From VRUE01 sp033856195 (lineage in GTDB: Bacteria > Actinomycetota > Thermoleophilia > Solirubrobacterales > 70-9): 64,000 nucleotides of DNA. The notes below the pieces were generated by a model. That model was not told the origin of the DNA. It did not search any database and saw only the letters and a program-made list of their open reading frames with translations. Of the stretch, positions 1 through 8,720 are shown one piece after another. Both the position numbers and the translations under genes were made by a program. Position 1 is the first letter of the stretch. Every line of letters begins with the position of its first letter. The stretch covers positions 15,187 through 79,186 of the forward strand of contig JAWVFL010000041.1 of NCBI GenBank assembly GCA_033856195.1, in the 5' to 3' direction.

Positions 1-1
1 C

Positions 2-148
2 TACACCGAAGAACTGGGCAAAGCCATGCCCGGCGAAGCTAAAGAAGGCTGGTGGAGCTTCGCTCAGCCCTCAGTGGCGGCGATCCAAGAAAAAGTGCCA
101 CAGAATGTCGCTCCGGACAAGTGGAGCACCGGCAGCGTCAGCTACTAG
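2..148 (+). pseudogene. upstream fragment of the RHS gene, ended by in-frame TAG
   Basis: An open frame runs in from the window edge and ends at TAG (146-148). It is the same frame as the large RHS gene. After the TAG the frame stays open and reads like ordinary protein (ending in VTSRRLMLSSEVV) up to the first ATG at 341, with no ATG, GTG or TTG between. The simplest reading is one long RHS gene, starting outside the window, with a nonsense change such as CAG to TAG. Alternatives are a sequencing error, or two genes with an unusual start. That the frame is continuous is seen; which explanation holds is not decided. Confidence 0.6.
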
Positions 149-340
149 GCGAAGCTGATCGACGACAAATCACGCGAATGCACGAAAACATCATGTACGC
201 AGCGCACCGCGCGCTTTGAATCCAGCGCCGCGTCTAACCCAGAAAACCGGCCCTATCTTTCGATCGTCTATTACCTGGCGGCACCGTCCGGCAGCAAGCT
301 GATCTCCCCGGCAGAAGGCACGGTTACCTCGCGGCGGCTG

Positions 341-3300
341 ATGCTGAGCAGCGAAGTAGTGCCGGGAACGACCGGCCTCACCTACCAGTTCCGCGAAGGC
401 GACAGCGGCACCTTCCAAACGATCCCCACGAGCCTCGTTCGCGATGCCGAAGGCAAAGAAGTCAAATGGCCGATCGCGATGTCGGGCGAAAGCAAAAGCA
501 AAGCGGTCTACTTCGACGCTGCCCATGCGACCACAGCCCTGCAACACCACGGCGGCAAACTCCAGGTGCGCGCGCTCTTCGAGGGTCCCTCGCCCGGCGT
601 GGCGGGCTTCAGCGTGCCGGTCAACGCCAAAGTCGACCGCTACATCGGCGGCCCGCACGATGCGACCGCCTCGGTCGGCCCAGGAGCGGTGGACCTGCTC
701 ACCGGCAACTTCACGGTCAGCCGCACCGACGTCTCGATCCCCGGCTTCGGCTCGGCACTCGAATTCACCCGCACGCACAGCTCGCGAGACACACCCGGCT
801 CTGGCGACACGACCGTGTTGGGCCGAGGCTGGAAGCCCGGCGTCGCAGTCGAAGCAGCAGGCGGGGCGCAATGGCGCAGCGTGCGCGAATTCGTCCCCGA
901 CGCAGAAGAAGCCGAAGAAGGACTAGGAGCCTACGCCATTCTCACCGACCTCGAAGGCTATGAATATACCTTCGAGAAGTCCGGCGAAACATGGGTCACC
1001 CCGCCCGAATTGAGCGGTTGGGTGCTGAGCAAGGCGGAAGGACGCTTCACCCTGACCAGTCCTAGCTCCGACCGCACGACTTTCTCCAACAGCGGTGGCC
1101 CCGAATACATACCTACAAGCATCTCGCAGGCAGGTGGATCGGCCAACTCGACCCGCATGGTCTACGAACTGGAAAGCGGGAAACTGCGCCTTGAAAAGAT
1201 CATCGCGCCGTCCCCCGGCATCGAATGCACCGACACCGGCGCGCCCTCGGCGGTGGGTTGCCGAACGCTGGTCGTCACCTACAAGGACGCAGCAGACTGG
1301 GGTGCTCCTCACGGCCTAGGGGATCGCATTCAGCGAATCACGTACTACGGTGCCTCAAACGGCGTGATGAAAGAATGGGAAGTCGCCCGCTACAACTACA
1401 ACAAAGAAGGCCGGCTGATCGAAGAGTGGGACCCGCGCATCTCGCCGAACCTCAAAGAGACCTACACCTACGACATAGCCGGCCGGCTGAAAACGATCAC
1501 CCCGCCGGGGCAGGAACCCTGGACGATGGAATACGGCACCCTCGAGGAAGAGGAAGACAACGGGCGCCTGATGAATGTAAAACGGGCGAGCCTGGTTGCA
1601 AGCCCCTCGACCGCACAGACCACCGTCGTCTACGGGGTGCCGATCACGGGCTCTGGCGCCCCTTACGACATGAGTGGCACGGCGGTCGGCCAGTGGGGGC
1701 AGAAAGACGTACCCCAAGACGCGACAGCGATTTTCACGCCCGACGAAGTTCCCTCAAGCCCGCCGTCAAGCTACGCGCGGGCGATGATCTACTACCAGGA
1801 CGCTGAAGGGCAGACTGTCAACCTCGCAACACCTTCTGGCGGCGGCACTACGGCGCCCTCGATTACAACCACCGAAACCAACGAATTCGGCAATGTGATC
1901 CGCGAACTGGGTGCCCAGAACCGCCTGCGGGCGCTGGCTGCGGGCGCAGGCTCAGTGGTAAAGGCCGAAGAACTCGAAACCAAACGGCACTTCAACTCAG
2001 ACGGCACGCAGATGGAAGAGGAATGGGGGCCACTGCACCAAGTGCGCCTTGAGTCCGGCGCGACAAAAAAAGCGCGACTACACACGACGATCATCTATGA
2101 CCAGAACTGGCCGGGGACCGGCACCAAGCCGCATCTGCCAACCCTTACGACGACAGGGGCCAGTATCCCCGGAGAAGGCATCGACGCCGACCAGCGCACG
2201 ACCAAAACAGAATACGACTGGACACTGCGCAAGCCGACCGAAACGATCATCGACCCCGGCGGGGGCAGCAACCTCAACCTGACGACCCGTACCGCCTACG
2301 ACCCGACGACCGGCCTGGCGACGGAACGCAGCCTGCCCGCAGAACCGAAAGGCAAAGACGCGCACACGACGAAGATCATCTACTACACGGCAGGCGCCAA
2401 TGCCCTCGACGCCTCCTGCGGTAACAACCCCGGATACGCCAACTTGCCGTGCAAGAGGCTCCCGGCCAAACAAGTGGGCCTTCCCGAACTGCTCGTCACC
2501 CGCTATGCCGCCTACAACGCCCTGGCGCAGCCGACCGAAGTGATCGAGAGCCCCGGTGGCAAAGAAGAAACGACGCGCAAAACAATCACCACCTACGACA
2601 CTGCCGGGCGCATAACCAGCGCCAAACAGGTCGGTGGGGGAACGGCCCTCCCGCCGACGGCAGCCGTCTACAACACAGAAACCGGCCTGCCGGTCGAACA
2701 GAAGCTCACCTGCGAAACAAGCTGCGAAGGCTTCGACAACCAGGCGATCGTCACGGCTTATGACAAACTCGGCCGTGCAGTCAAATACACCGATGCAGAC
2801 GGAAACACATCGGAAACGACTTACGACTTGCTGGGCCGCCCCGCAAGCTTCTACGACGGCAAGGGCACCCAGGCCTTCGGCTACGACACGACCTCAGGCC
2901 TGCTGACCAAACTCGAAGACACGGCCGCCGGCACCTTCACCGCGGCCTATGACGCCGACGGCAGCATGGTCGAACGCGGGCTTCCAAACGGCCTGGTGGC
3001 GCAAACGACCTACGACGAGGTAGGCGCGCCAACCAAACTCGCCTACACGAAGGTCACGAGCTGCACCGAAAAATGCACCTGGCTGGAAGAAAGCAACGAA
3101 CGCTCGATCTATGGGCAGATCCTCTCGCAGACAAGCCTCGCGTCTAGTCAGCAATACAGCTACGACAAGGCCGGCAGGCTGGCGCTGGTCAAGGACACGC
3201 CCCAAGGCGGCTCCTGCACGACGCGTCAGTACCTCTTTGACGCCGATTCCAACCGCACGAAACTCACGATCCGCCCGCCTGGCGTCGGCGGCGCCTGCGA

Positions 3301-4378
3301 CACGAGCTCAGAAGGAACCAGCCAGTCCTACAGCTACGACGCCGCCGACCGGCTCACTGGCGAAGTCACTTACGACCCGTTTGGCCGCATCACGAGCCTG
3401 CCGGCGAAATATGCAGGCGGAAGCACCCTGGCGACGACCTTCTACTCAAACGAAATGGTCGCCATCCAGTCTCAGGGCGGGCTGACGAACACCTACCAGC
3501 TCGACTCCGCCGGCCGCCCGCGCCAGGTCGTCCAGACCGGAACCAAAACCGGCACCGAAATCTTCCACTACGCGATGGCCTCTGACTCGACTGCTTGGAC
3601 TGAACGGAGCGGCACCTGGACTCGCAGCATCGGCGGCATCGGCGGTGGACTGGCTGCGATCCAGGAAAGCTCCGGCACGACCAGCCTCCAGCTCTCGAAC
3701 TTGCATGGAGACATCGTTGCGACAGCAAGCCTTAGCCAGACAGCCAAAGAACCGACAGCGAACTTTGAATTCGATGAGTTCGGCAATCCGAAGAAAGGCA
3801 GCGCCGGCCGTTATGGCTGGCTGGGGGGCAAGCAACGGCGGACGGAATTGCCCTCTGGCGTCGTTCAGATGGGGGTTCGGAGCTACGTGCCTGCGATGGG
3901 TCGATTTATCTCGAACGACCCAGTGGTTGGTGGCTCCGCAAATGCCTACGACTACGCCAACGCCGATCCTGTCAACGGACTGGATCTCGACGGCAGAAAG
4001 ACATGCGGCCTCACTGTCAAGGTAGCCTCTCGGAAGCACAAAATTTGGGCCAATTGGAACTATGGCTGCTCTTGGGATGCTTGGCGAGGTCCAGTAACAA
4101 TCAATAAGCGGATCGTCAAGTTCGAGCGTCACACCAAGGGCGTGAAGGACGAAATCCTTTCAGGAAAGTATGAAACCAAGAGCGTTGAAGAAGATCGAGA
4201 CCCAAATGGGGTATCGGGAAATGGACGCAGGCTCGAAGAAAGCAAACACTGGATCTGTGGGGACATAGGCAGGCGCTATCAGATTGTTGTCGAAATCGTC
4301 GTAACTCGTCAGTTGATAGGGTTTGAACCTGAAACTGAAACGCTTAAGGTGGCCGACCAAGCGGTGTGTAAACGATGA
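341..4378 (+). CDS. RHS/YD-repeat protein with RHS-associated core and variable C-terminal tip
   Basis: About 1345 residues from the ATG at 341; the natural protein probably begins upstream (see the in-frame TAG at 146-148). Many YD repeats are visible (TYDIAGRL, AYDKLGRAV, TYDLLGRP, SYDKAGRL, SYDAADRL). The RHS-associated core near residues 1185-1225 has GVRSYVPAMGRFISNDP followed by NAYDYANADPVNGLDLDGR. Family knowledge: such proteins form a secreted or wall-bound shell enclosing a C-terminal effector. The last ~125 residues after DLDGR are unrelated to the repeats, have three cysteines and match no toxin family I recognise; the DNA there is visibly richer in A/T. Codon use (GAA, AAA) differs from the GAG/AAG preference of most neighbours. 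No signal peptide can be judged because the N-terminus is missing. An overlapping lipoprotein gene follows and may be its partner. Confidence 0.85.
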   Translation: MLSSEVVPGTTGLTYQFREGDSGTFQTIPTSLVRDAEGKEVKWPIAMSGESKSKAVYFDAAHATTALQHHGGKLQVRALFEGPSPGVAGFSVPVNAKVDRYIGGPHDATASVGPGAVDLLTGNFTVSRTDVSIPGFGSALEFTRTHSSRDTPGSGDTTVLGRGWKPGVAVEAAGGAQWRSVREFVPDAEEAEEGLGAYAILTDLEGYEYTFEKSGETWVTPPELSGWVLSKAEGRFTLTSPSSDRTTFSNSGGPEYIPTSISQAGGSANSTRMVYELESGKLRLEKIIAPSPGIECTDTGAPSAVGCRTLVVTYKDAADWGAPHGLGDRIQRITYYGASNGVMKEWEVARYNYNKEGRLIEEWDPRISPNLKETYTYDIAGRLKTITPPGQEPWTMEYGTLEEEEDNGRLMNVKRASLVASPSTAQTTVVYGVPITGSGAPYDMSGTAVGQWGQKDVPQDATAIFTPDEVPSSPPSSYARAMIYYQDAEGQTVNLATPSGGGTTAPSITTTETNEFGNVIRELGAQNRLRALAAGAGSVVKAEELETKRHFNSDGTQMEEEWGPLHQVRLESGATKKARLHTTIIYDQNWPGTGTKPHLPTLTTTGASIPGEGIDADQRTTKTEYDWTLRKPTETIIDPGGGSNLNLTTRTAYDPTTGLATERSLPAEPKGKDAHTTKIIYYTAGANALDASCGNNPGYANLPCKRLPAKQVGLPELLVTRYAAYNALAQPTEVIESPGGKEETTRKTITTYDTAGRITSAKQVGGGTALPPTAAVYNTETGLPVEQKLTCETSCEGFDNQAIVTAYDKLGRAVKYTDADGNTSETTYDLLGRPASFYDGKGTQAFGYDTTSGLLTKLEDTAAGTFTAAYDADGSMVERGLPNGLVAQTTYDEVGAPTKLAYTKVTSCTEKCTWLEESNERSIYGQILSQTSLASSQQYSYDKAGRLALVKDTPQGGSCTTRQYLFDADSNRTKLTIRPPGVGGACDTSSEGTSQSYSYDAADRLTGEVTYDPFGRITSLPAKYAGGSTLATTFYSNEMVAIQSQGGLTNTYQLDSAGRPRQVVQTGTKTGTEIFHYAMASDSTAWTERSGTWTRSIGGIGGGLAAIQESSGTTSLQLSNLHGDIVATASLSQTAKEPTANFEFDEFGNPKKGSAGRYGWLGGKQRRTELPSGVVQMGVRSYVPAMGRFISNDPVVGGSANAYDYANADPVNGLDLDGRKTCGLTVKVASRKHKIWANWNYGCSWDAWRGPVTINKRIVKFERHTKGVKDEILSGKYETKSVEEDRDPNGVSGNGRRLEESKHWICGDIGRRYQIVVEIVVTRQLIGFEPETETLKVADQAVCKR

Positions 4379-4815
4379 GCAAGTATCGGATTAGAGCAAG
4401 TATGATGCTCATGGCGTTGCTAGTCGTGACTTTCGTTGGTGGCTGTGGTAGTAGCGACGGCTCGGGCGCCTTGGCTGAAGTTGACTTCGGTAAGCCAACC
4501 TTCGCCAGTTGTTTGAGGGTCAACGGTGCGTCTTTCGCTGAATCCACCGACGACCTGGCCTTTTTCTCAAAGGCGGAAGCCGAAGACACGGCATCGAAGT
4601 TTGGTTTTACGGCCGACGAATCGGCCAAGCTTCTAATTCAGCTCTACGAAGATGGGGAAGATCCACGAGTATGGCTGCTGTGGACGGGGCAACCGCTCGG
4701 GGAACAGAAGTCCCCGCTTGAAATTGTGGAAGCCGCCCCGTCCAAAGGATACGTCGCATACGTCTTGCATCCATCGGTCGCGCAGCGTCATGCGATCAAG
4801 GGCTGCACGAGCTAG
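4375..4815 (+). CDS. small predicted lipoprotein, candidate partner or immunity protein of the RHS tip
   Basis: 146 residues. The start overlaps the RHS stop by four bases (ATGA), so the two genes are probably translationally coupled. The N-terminus has a basic start (MSKYRIR), a hydrophobic stretch and a lipobox-like VTFVGGC with Cys near residue 24, so the protein should be exported and lipid-anchored. The rest is acidic, with no family I recognise. Position directly behind a polymorphic RHS tip is where immunity genes usually sit, but lipoprotein immunity proteins are less common than cytosolic ones, so that role is inference only. Confidence 0.7.
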   Translation: MSKYRIRASMMLMALLVVTFVGGCGSSDGSGALAEVDFGKPTFASCLRVNGASFAESTDDLAFFSKAEAEDTASKFGFTADESAKLLIQLYEDGEDPRVWLLWTGQPLGEQKSPLEIVEAAPSKGYVAYVLHPSVAQRHAIKGCTS

Positions 4816-4912
4816 GCGGCCAACTATCTACGCACCTGCTGTCGGTCGCGGTGGTTCGAGCAGGGACTTGGCGGCTATGACAGGGCTGACGAGGTGGCGG
4901 GCGCCAAGCGTT

Positions 4913-5965
4913 CTACGGCCAGGAAGGCGGCGGGATCGGGCTCTGGCCTGCGATCCCGCCGAATTCGTTCGGCCGGTAGACGGTGCGCTGGATCCCCTTG
5001 GCGAAGGCCGCAGAGGCCTTGCTCGAGCTCTCCAAGGGCCAGTGGGTGTTGCGGTCTTTGACGTCGAACCAGACCAGGCCGCGGACCCTGCGGTAGCGCG
5101 GCACTTCGCGCAGCATGTTCTTGATCCAGGCCGGCTTGGAGCCGCCGATCTCGTTCGAGGCGACCTCGCCGAGCAGCATCGGCTTGTTGGGCGCGATCTT
5201 CAGCACCCGCTTGTAGGTTTCGTGGAAGACGTGATTGAAGCTTTGCCAGCCGGCCGAGTCGACCCTCTTGCCCCAGTTGAAGCCGTCGAGGCAAGTCCAA
5301 TCGACGTAGTCGGCGCCGGGGTAGACCTTGTTGAGCGGGATCAGTTTGCGGGTGAAGTCGACGTTCGGGCACCAGACCCAGCTGGCGTTGTTGGCGCCGA
5401 CCGACCTGAAGATGTCGTGCACGTGGCGCCAGGCAGCGACGAACTCACCCTTCCTGTTGCCGTTGACGCCTTCGGACCAGGGGAACCAGAAGCCGTTCAT
5501 CTCCCAGTTGAAGCGCAGGAAGAAGGGATGGCCCCAGGCCTTCGCCGCTTCGGCGAACTGGCGGATGTAGGCGTCATGGGTGCCGTTGATGACCGTGGAG
5601 AGCCTCCAGGGTCGCTGCGGGCCGTCTTCGGGCGTCGAGGAGGTGCTCCAGCTGAAGATGGGAATCGCGCCGTAGGTACGGGCGTTTTCGATCGGGGTGA
5701 GGGGAAAGTTGATGTAGGTGCAATTCGAGCCGTCGCATTCAGCGAACGGGGCCGAGAAGGAGATCAGTGAGAGCGGCTTCTTGGCGAGGGCTTCGAAGGA
5801 GGAGAGCGCCCGCATGTCCCACGGCGCCGCTTCGCCGGTCAGCTGGTCGCCGATCTGGGCGCCCCAGTAGAGCGGTGGGGGTGGCGCCTTTGCCTGTGCA
5901 GGTGCCGCCACCGCCAGCAAGAGGGCGAGCGTGGCCAGGCAGGATCTGAGTGCGGAGCGCATCAT
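4913..5965 (-). CDS. secreted GH26-like glycoside hydrolase, paralogue 1
   Basis: 350 residues with a signal peptide (hydrophobic run, then APAQAKA). The domain begins at PLYWGAQIGDQLTG (about 32) and carries the GH26/clan-A features: RFNWEMNG with predicted acid/base Glu155, the conserved WFPWSEGVNGN, and predicted nucleophile Glu267 in LLGEVAS. Known GH26 enzymes are beta-mannanases and related beta-glucanases, so trimming or remodelling of an exported polysaccharide is likely; the substrate is unknown. It is the last of five tandem paralogues on the minus strand and the shortest, with no proline-rich linker. No GGACRWWYGTCC site lies in its 88-bp upstream gap, unlike paralogues 3-5. The start (MM) could be 5965 or 5962. 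Confidence 0.85.
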   Translation of the reverse strand: MMRSALRSCLATLALLLAVAAPAQAKAPPPPLYWGAQIGDQLTGEAAPWDMRALSSFEALAKKPLSLISFSAPFAECDGSNCTYINFPLTPIENARTYGAIPIFSWSTSSTPEDGPQRPWRLSTVINGTHDAYIRQFAEAAKAWGHPFFLRFNWEMNGFWFPWSEGVNGNRKGEFVAAWRHVHDIFRSVGANNASWVWCPNVDFTRKLIPLNKVYPGADYVDWTCLDGFNWGKRVDSAGWQSFNHVFHETYKRVLKIAPNKPMLLGEVASNEIGGSKPAWIKNMLREVPRYRRVRGLVWFDVKDRNTHWPLESSSKASAAFAKGIQRTVYRPNEFGGIAGQSPIPPPSWP

Positions 5966-6053
5966 CTTCGTAATAACCCCTGCTATCCGGCTTAGCTTCT
6001 GCGCTTGCTCGGCTGGCGGGTACCTTTCGATACGAGGTTCTCGGCCAATCCGA

Positions 6054-7190
6054 TCAACCGGGTGGCCGGATCGGGCTCGCCGTCACCGCTGCCTGGCCGT
6101 TGCTCTTGAAGCTGGACTTGCGGACGCCTTTGGCAAAAGCACGGGCCGCAGCCGGCGACGTCTCGAGCGGCCAGTCAACGCCGCGGTCGACCTGATCGAA
6201 CCAGATCAAGCCGCGGATGCGGCGGAAATTGGTGCGCAGTTCCTCGAACATGTTGTGGATCCACTTGGCCTTCGCCCGTCCGGCGCCGGTAGAGGCCATC
6301 TCGGCGAGGACGATCGGCTTGCTCGGCGCGATCTGCCTGACCAGCTTGCGGTAGGTCGGGGCGAAGATGTCTTTGAAGCCCTTCCAGTTGTGGGGGTTGG
6401 TCGGGTTGCTGCCCCAGTTGAAGCCGTCCATGCAGGTCCAGTCGACGTATTCGTCGCCGGGATAGAGGGGAGCGAGCGCGGCGAAGTGCCGGTCGACCTC
6501 GGCGTAGGGGCACCAGACCCAGGTTGCGTTGGTGGCGCCGACCGAGGTGAAGATGTCGTGGACGTGGCGCCAGGCCGCGACGTACTCGCCGGGGTTGTTG
6601 CCGTTGACGGTCTCGCCCCAGGGGAACCAGTTGCCGTTCATCTCCCAGTCGTAGCGAAGGAAGAAGGAGTGGCCCCAGTTGCGCGCGGATTCGGCGAATT
6701 CGCGGATGTAGGAGTCATAGGCGCCGGCGATCACGTCGCCGAGCTGGAAGTCGGGCATCATCGTCGCGCCGGAGGGGTCGGATGAGGTGGCCTGCGAGGC
6801 CCAGTTGAAGAACGGGATCGCCCCGTAGTTATGGACGTTGTTCATCGCCGCGGCCGGGAACTCGAAGAACTTGCAGGGCGAGGAAGTGCAGTCTGCAAAG
6901 GGAGAGCCGAGGGCGACCAGGGAAAGGCCCTTGCCGACCAGTCCCTCGAACTGCGAGACCGCCGACATGTCCCAAGGCGCCTCTTCCCCGGTCAGCTGGT
7001 CGCCGATCCAGGCGCCCCAGTAGAGCGGCCGTTGCTTCTTCACCGAAGCGGCCTTATGGCGTCCGGCGGAATTGTGCTGCGAGGCAGCCGAGGCAGCCGC
7101 AGGAAGGAGGAAGAGGAGGGCGATAGCCAGGGCGAGGATGGCCGGCAGGAGAGTTGGCGTGACTCGTCGAATTCGCATTCTCATGTCCAT
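6054..7190 (-). CDS. secreted GH26-like glycoside hydrolase, paralogue 2
   Basis: 378 residues from the ATG at 7190 (a TTG at 7199 is also open). A signal peptide (LLPAILALAIALLFLLPAAA) is followed by a short basic linker and the catalytic domain starting at PLYWGAWIGDQLTG. Predicted acid/base Glu183 lies in RYDWEMNG; predicted nucleophile Glu297 in IVLAEMAS. This copy differs most from the others: RYDWEMNG in place of RFNWEMNG, WGETVNGN for WSEGVNGN, and AEMASTGAGR for the GE(I/M)GSTE type, so it may have a different substrate. No clear Shine-Dalgarno and no GGACRWWYGTCC site lie upstream, so it may be read through from paralogue 3. Confidence 0.83.
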   Translation of the reverse strand: MDMRMRIRRVTPTLLPAILALAIALLFLLPAAASAASQHNSAGRHKAASVKKQRPLYWGAWIGDQLTGEEAPWDMSAVSQFEGLVGKGLSLVALGSPFADCTSSPCKFFEFPAAAMNNVHNYGAIPFFNWASQATSSDPSGATMMPDFQLGDVIAGAYDSYIREFAESARNWGHSFFLRYDWEMNGNWFPWGETVNGNNPGEYVAAWRHVHDIFTSVGATNATWVWCPYAEVDRHFAALAPLYPGDEYVDWTCMDGFNWGSNPTNPHNWKGFKDIFAPTYRKLVRQIAPSKPIVLAEMASTGAGRAKAKWIHNMFEELRTNFRRIRGLIWFDQVDRGVDWPLETSPAAARAFAKGVRKSSFKSNGQAAVTASPIRPPG

Positions 7191-7250
7191 CGGCTGCAAG
7201 GCGGGCGGAGTTTAGGAAAGGCCGCGGCTGGCCCAAACGCATCCGCAGGA

Positions 7251-8657
7251 TCAGCCAGGGGGCGCGATCGCCCCTTCGTTCGTTTCAGGGTCGCCCTCGG
7301 CGACGTAAGCGGGGCTCTGGATCGCCTGCGCGAAGGCGCCGGCGGAGCTAGCCGAGGTCTCGATCGGCCAGTCCATGCCGTCGTCGTAGGTGTCGAACCA
7401 GAGCAGGCCGCGGATCTTGGGGTAGCTGGTGGGGATCGCCGTCAGCGCTTCTTCGATCCAGTTCGCCTTCGAGCCGCCCTGCTCGGTGGACCCGATCTCA
7501 CCGATCAGCATCGGCTTGCTTGGCGCGACCACGTCGGCCACCCGGCTGTAGGTCGTGCTGAAGAGCTCGTTGAAGCTTCGCCAGCGATCCGGCTTGGCCG
7601 GGTTGAGGCCCCAGTTGTAGCCGTCGAGCCCGGTCCAGTCGACGTAGGCGTCGCCTGGATAGAGCGAGCTGAGGTCATGGAAGACACCGTCGGGATCGAC
7701 GTTCGGGCACCAGACCCAGGTGACGTTGCCGGCGCCGACCGCGCTGAAGACGTCGTGGACGTGGCGCCAGGCGGCGACGAACTCGCCCGGTTTGTTGCCG
7801 TTGACGCCCTCCGACCAGGGGAACCAGCTGCCGTTCATCTCCCAGTTGAAGCGGAGGAAGAAAGGATGTCCCCAATTGCGGGCGTCTTCGGCGAATTTGC
7901 GGATGTAGGAGTCATAGGTGCCGGCGATCACGTCGGAGAGCTGGAAGTTGGGCTCGACGCGATTCGACGGGATCGACTGCGAGCTCCAGCTGAAGACCGG
8001 GATCGCACCGTAATCGCGGATCCTTTCCATCGGCCCGGTGGGGAATGGATAGAAGGAGCACGGGGTCGAGGCGCAGTTGGCGAAGGGGGCGAAGAAGTTG
8101 ACCAGCGAGACCTGCTTGCCGGCGATCTGCTCGAACCTGGTGACCGCGCCCATATCCCATGGCGCCTGCACACCAGTCAGCTGACTACCGATTGAGGCGC
8201 CCCAATAGAGCGCCGGGGCGGCGCTTTCGCCTGGTGGGGTGGGGGCGGGCATGCTGATGGGGGCCTCTGGGTTGGCGGATGACGAGGGGCTAGCGGCGGC
8301 AGCCACCGAGGGCGCTTGCGGATCGGCGGCCGTGACTAGCGGGTGGCTCGCTTTTTCACCCGCGCTCACCGCTACCCGAGCGGTCAGCGCCCTTCGCGGC
8401 GCTCCGCGGGCAGGCGTTGCCCTGGCTAGCGGTGGCGCGGCGACCTGGTCGCGATGATGTCGGGCGAGGGCCGTGCGTCGCTTGATGGGGGCATTGGGGC
8501 GCTGGACCAGCACCCTGTGCTGATCGATCGTGGCGCCATGGAAGCGCGGACCTAGCTTCTTGGTTGTTCCCCCCGCGGCCAACGCAACGCCCAGCAGGCA
8601 AAGCGTGCAGGCGGCGAGAAGGGTGCCGGCGATCGTTGCTGGGGACCGTAGGCGCAA
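7251..8657 (-). CDS. secreted GH26-like glycoside hydrolase, paralogue 3
   Basis: 468 residues from a TTG start at 8657, supported by AGGAGAGG about five bases upstream. Signal peptide or membrane anchor at 8-28, then a ~120-residue Ala/Pro/Arg-rich linker, then the GH26-like domain from about 149 (ALYWGASIGSQLTG). Predicted acid/base Glu273 (RFNWEMNG) and nucleophile Glu387 (LIGEIGS). The long linker suggests display away from the cell or binding to wall polymers. A perfect GGACAAACGTCC palindrome sits 34 bp upstream of the start. Substrate unknown; GH26 precedent is beta-1,4-mannan or mixed-linkage glucan. Confidence 0.85.
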   Translation of the reverse strand: MRLRSPATIAGTLLAACTLCLLGVALAAGGTTKKLGPRFHGATIDQHRVLVQRPNAPIKRRTALARHHRDQVAAPPLARATPARGAPRRALTARVAVSAGEKASHPLVTAADPQAPSVAAAASPSSSANPEAPISMPAPTPPGESAAPALYWGASIGSQLTGVQAPWDMGAVTRFEQIAGKQVSLVNFFAPFANCASTPCSFYPFPTGPMERIRDYGAIPVFSWSSQSIPSNRVEPNFQLSDVIAGTYDSYIRKFAEDARNWGHPFFLRFNWEMNGSWFPWSEGVNGNKPGEFVAAWRHVHDVFSAVGAGNVTWVWCPNVDPDGVFHDLSSLYPGDAYVDWTGLDGYNWGLNPAKPDRWRSFNELFSTTYSRVADVVAPSKPMLIGEIGSTEQGGSKANWIEEALTAIPTSYPKIRGLLWFDTYDDGMDWPIETSASSAGAFAQAIQSPAYVAEGDPETNEGAIAPPG

Positions 8658-8690
8658 GCCGTCCTCTCCTGCTCGGGAGAGATCAGTCTA

Positions 8691-8702
8691 GGACAAACGT
8701 CC
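8691..8702. promoter_or_regulatory. GGACAAACGTCC palindrome upstream of GH26 paralogue 3
   Basis: GGAC and GTCC arms separated by four bases (AAAC), in the 63-bp gap between paralogues 3 and 4, 34 bp before the TTG start at 8657. One of five sites fitting GGACRWWYGTCC. Probably an operator for a dimeric regulator; the regulator is not identified in the window. Confidence 0.6.
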
Positions 8703-8720
8703 AGTCGACTTCGCAGCGGC

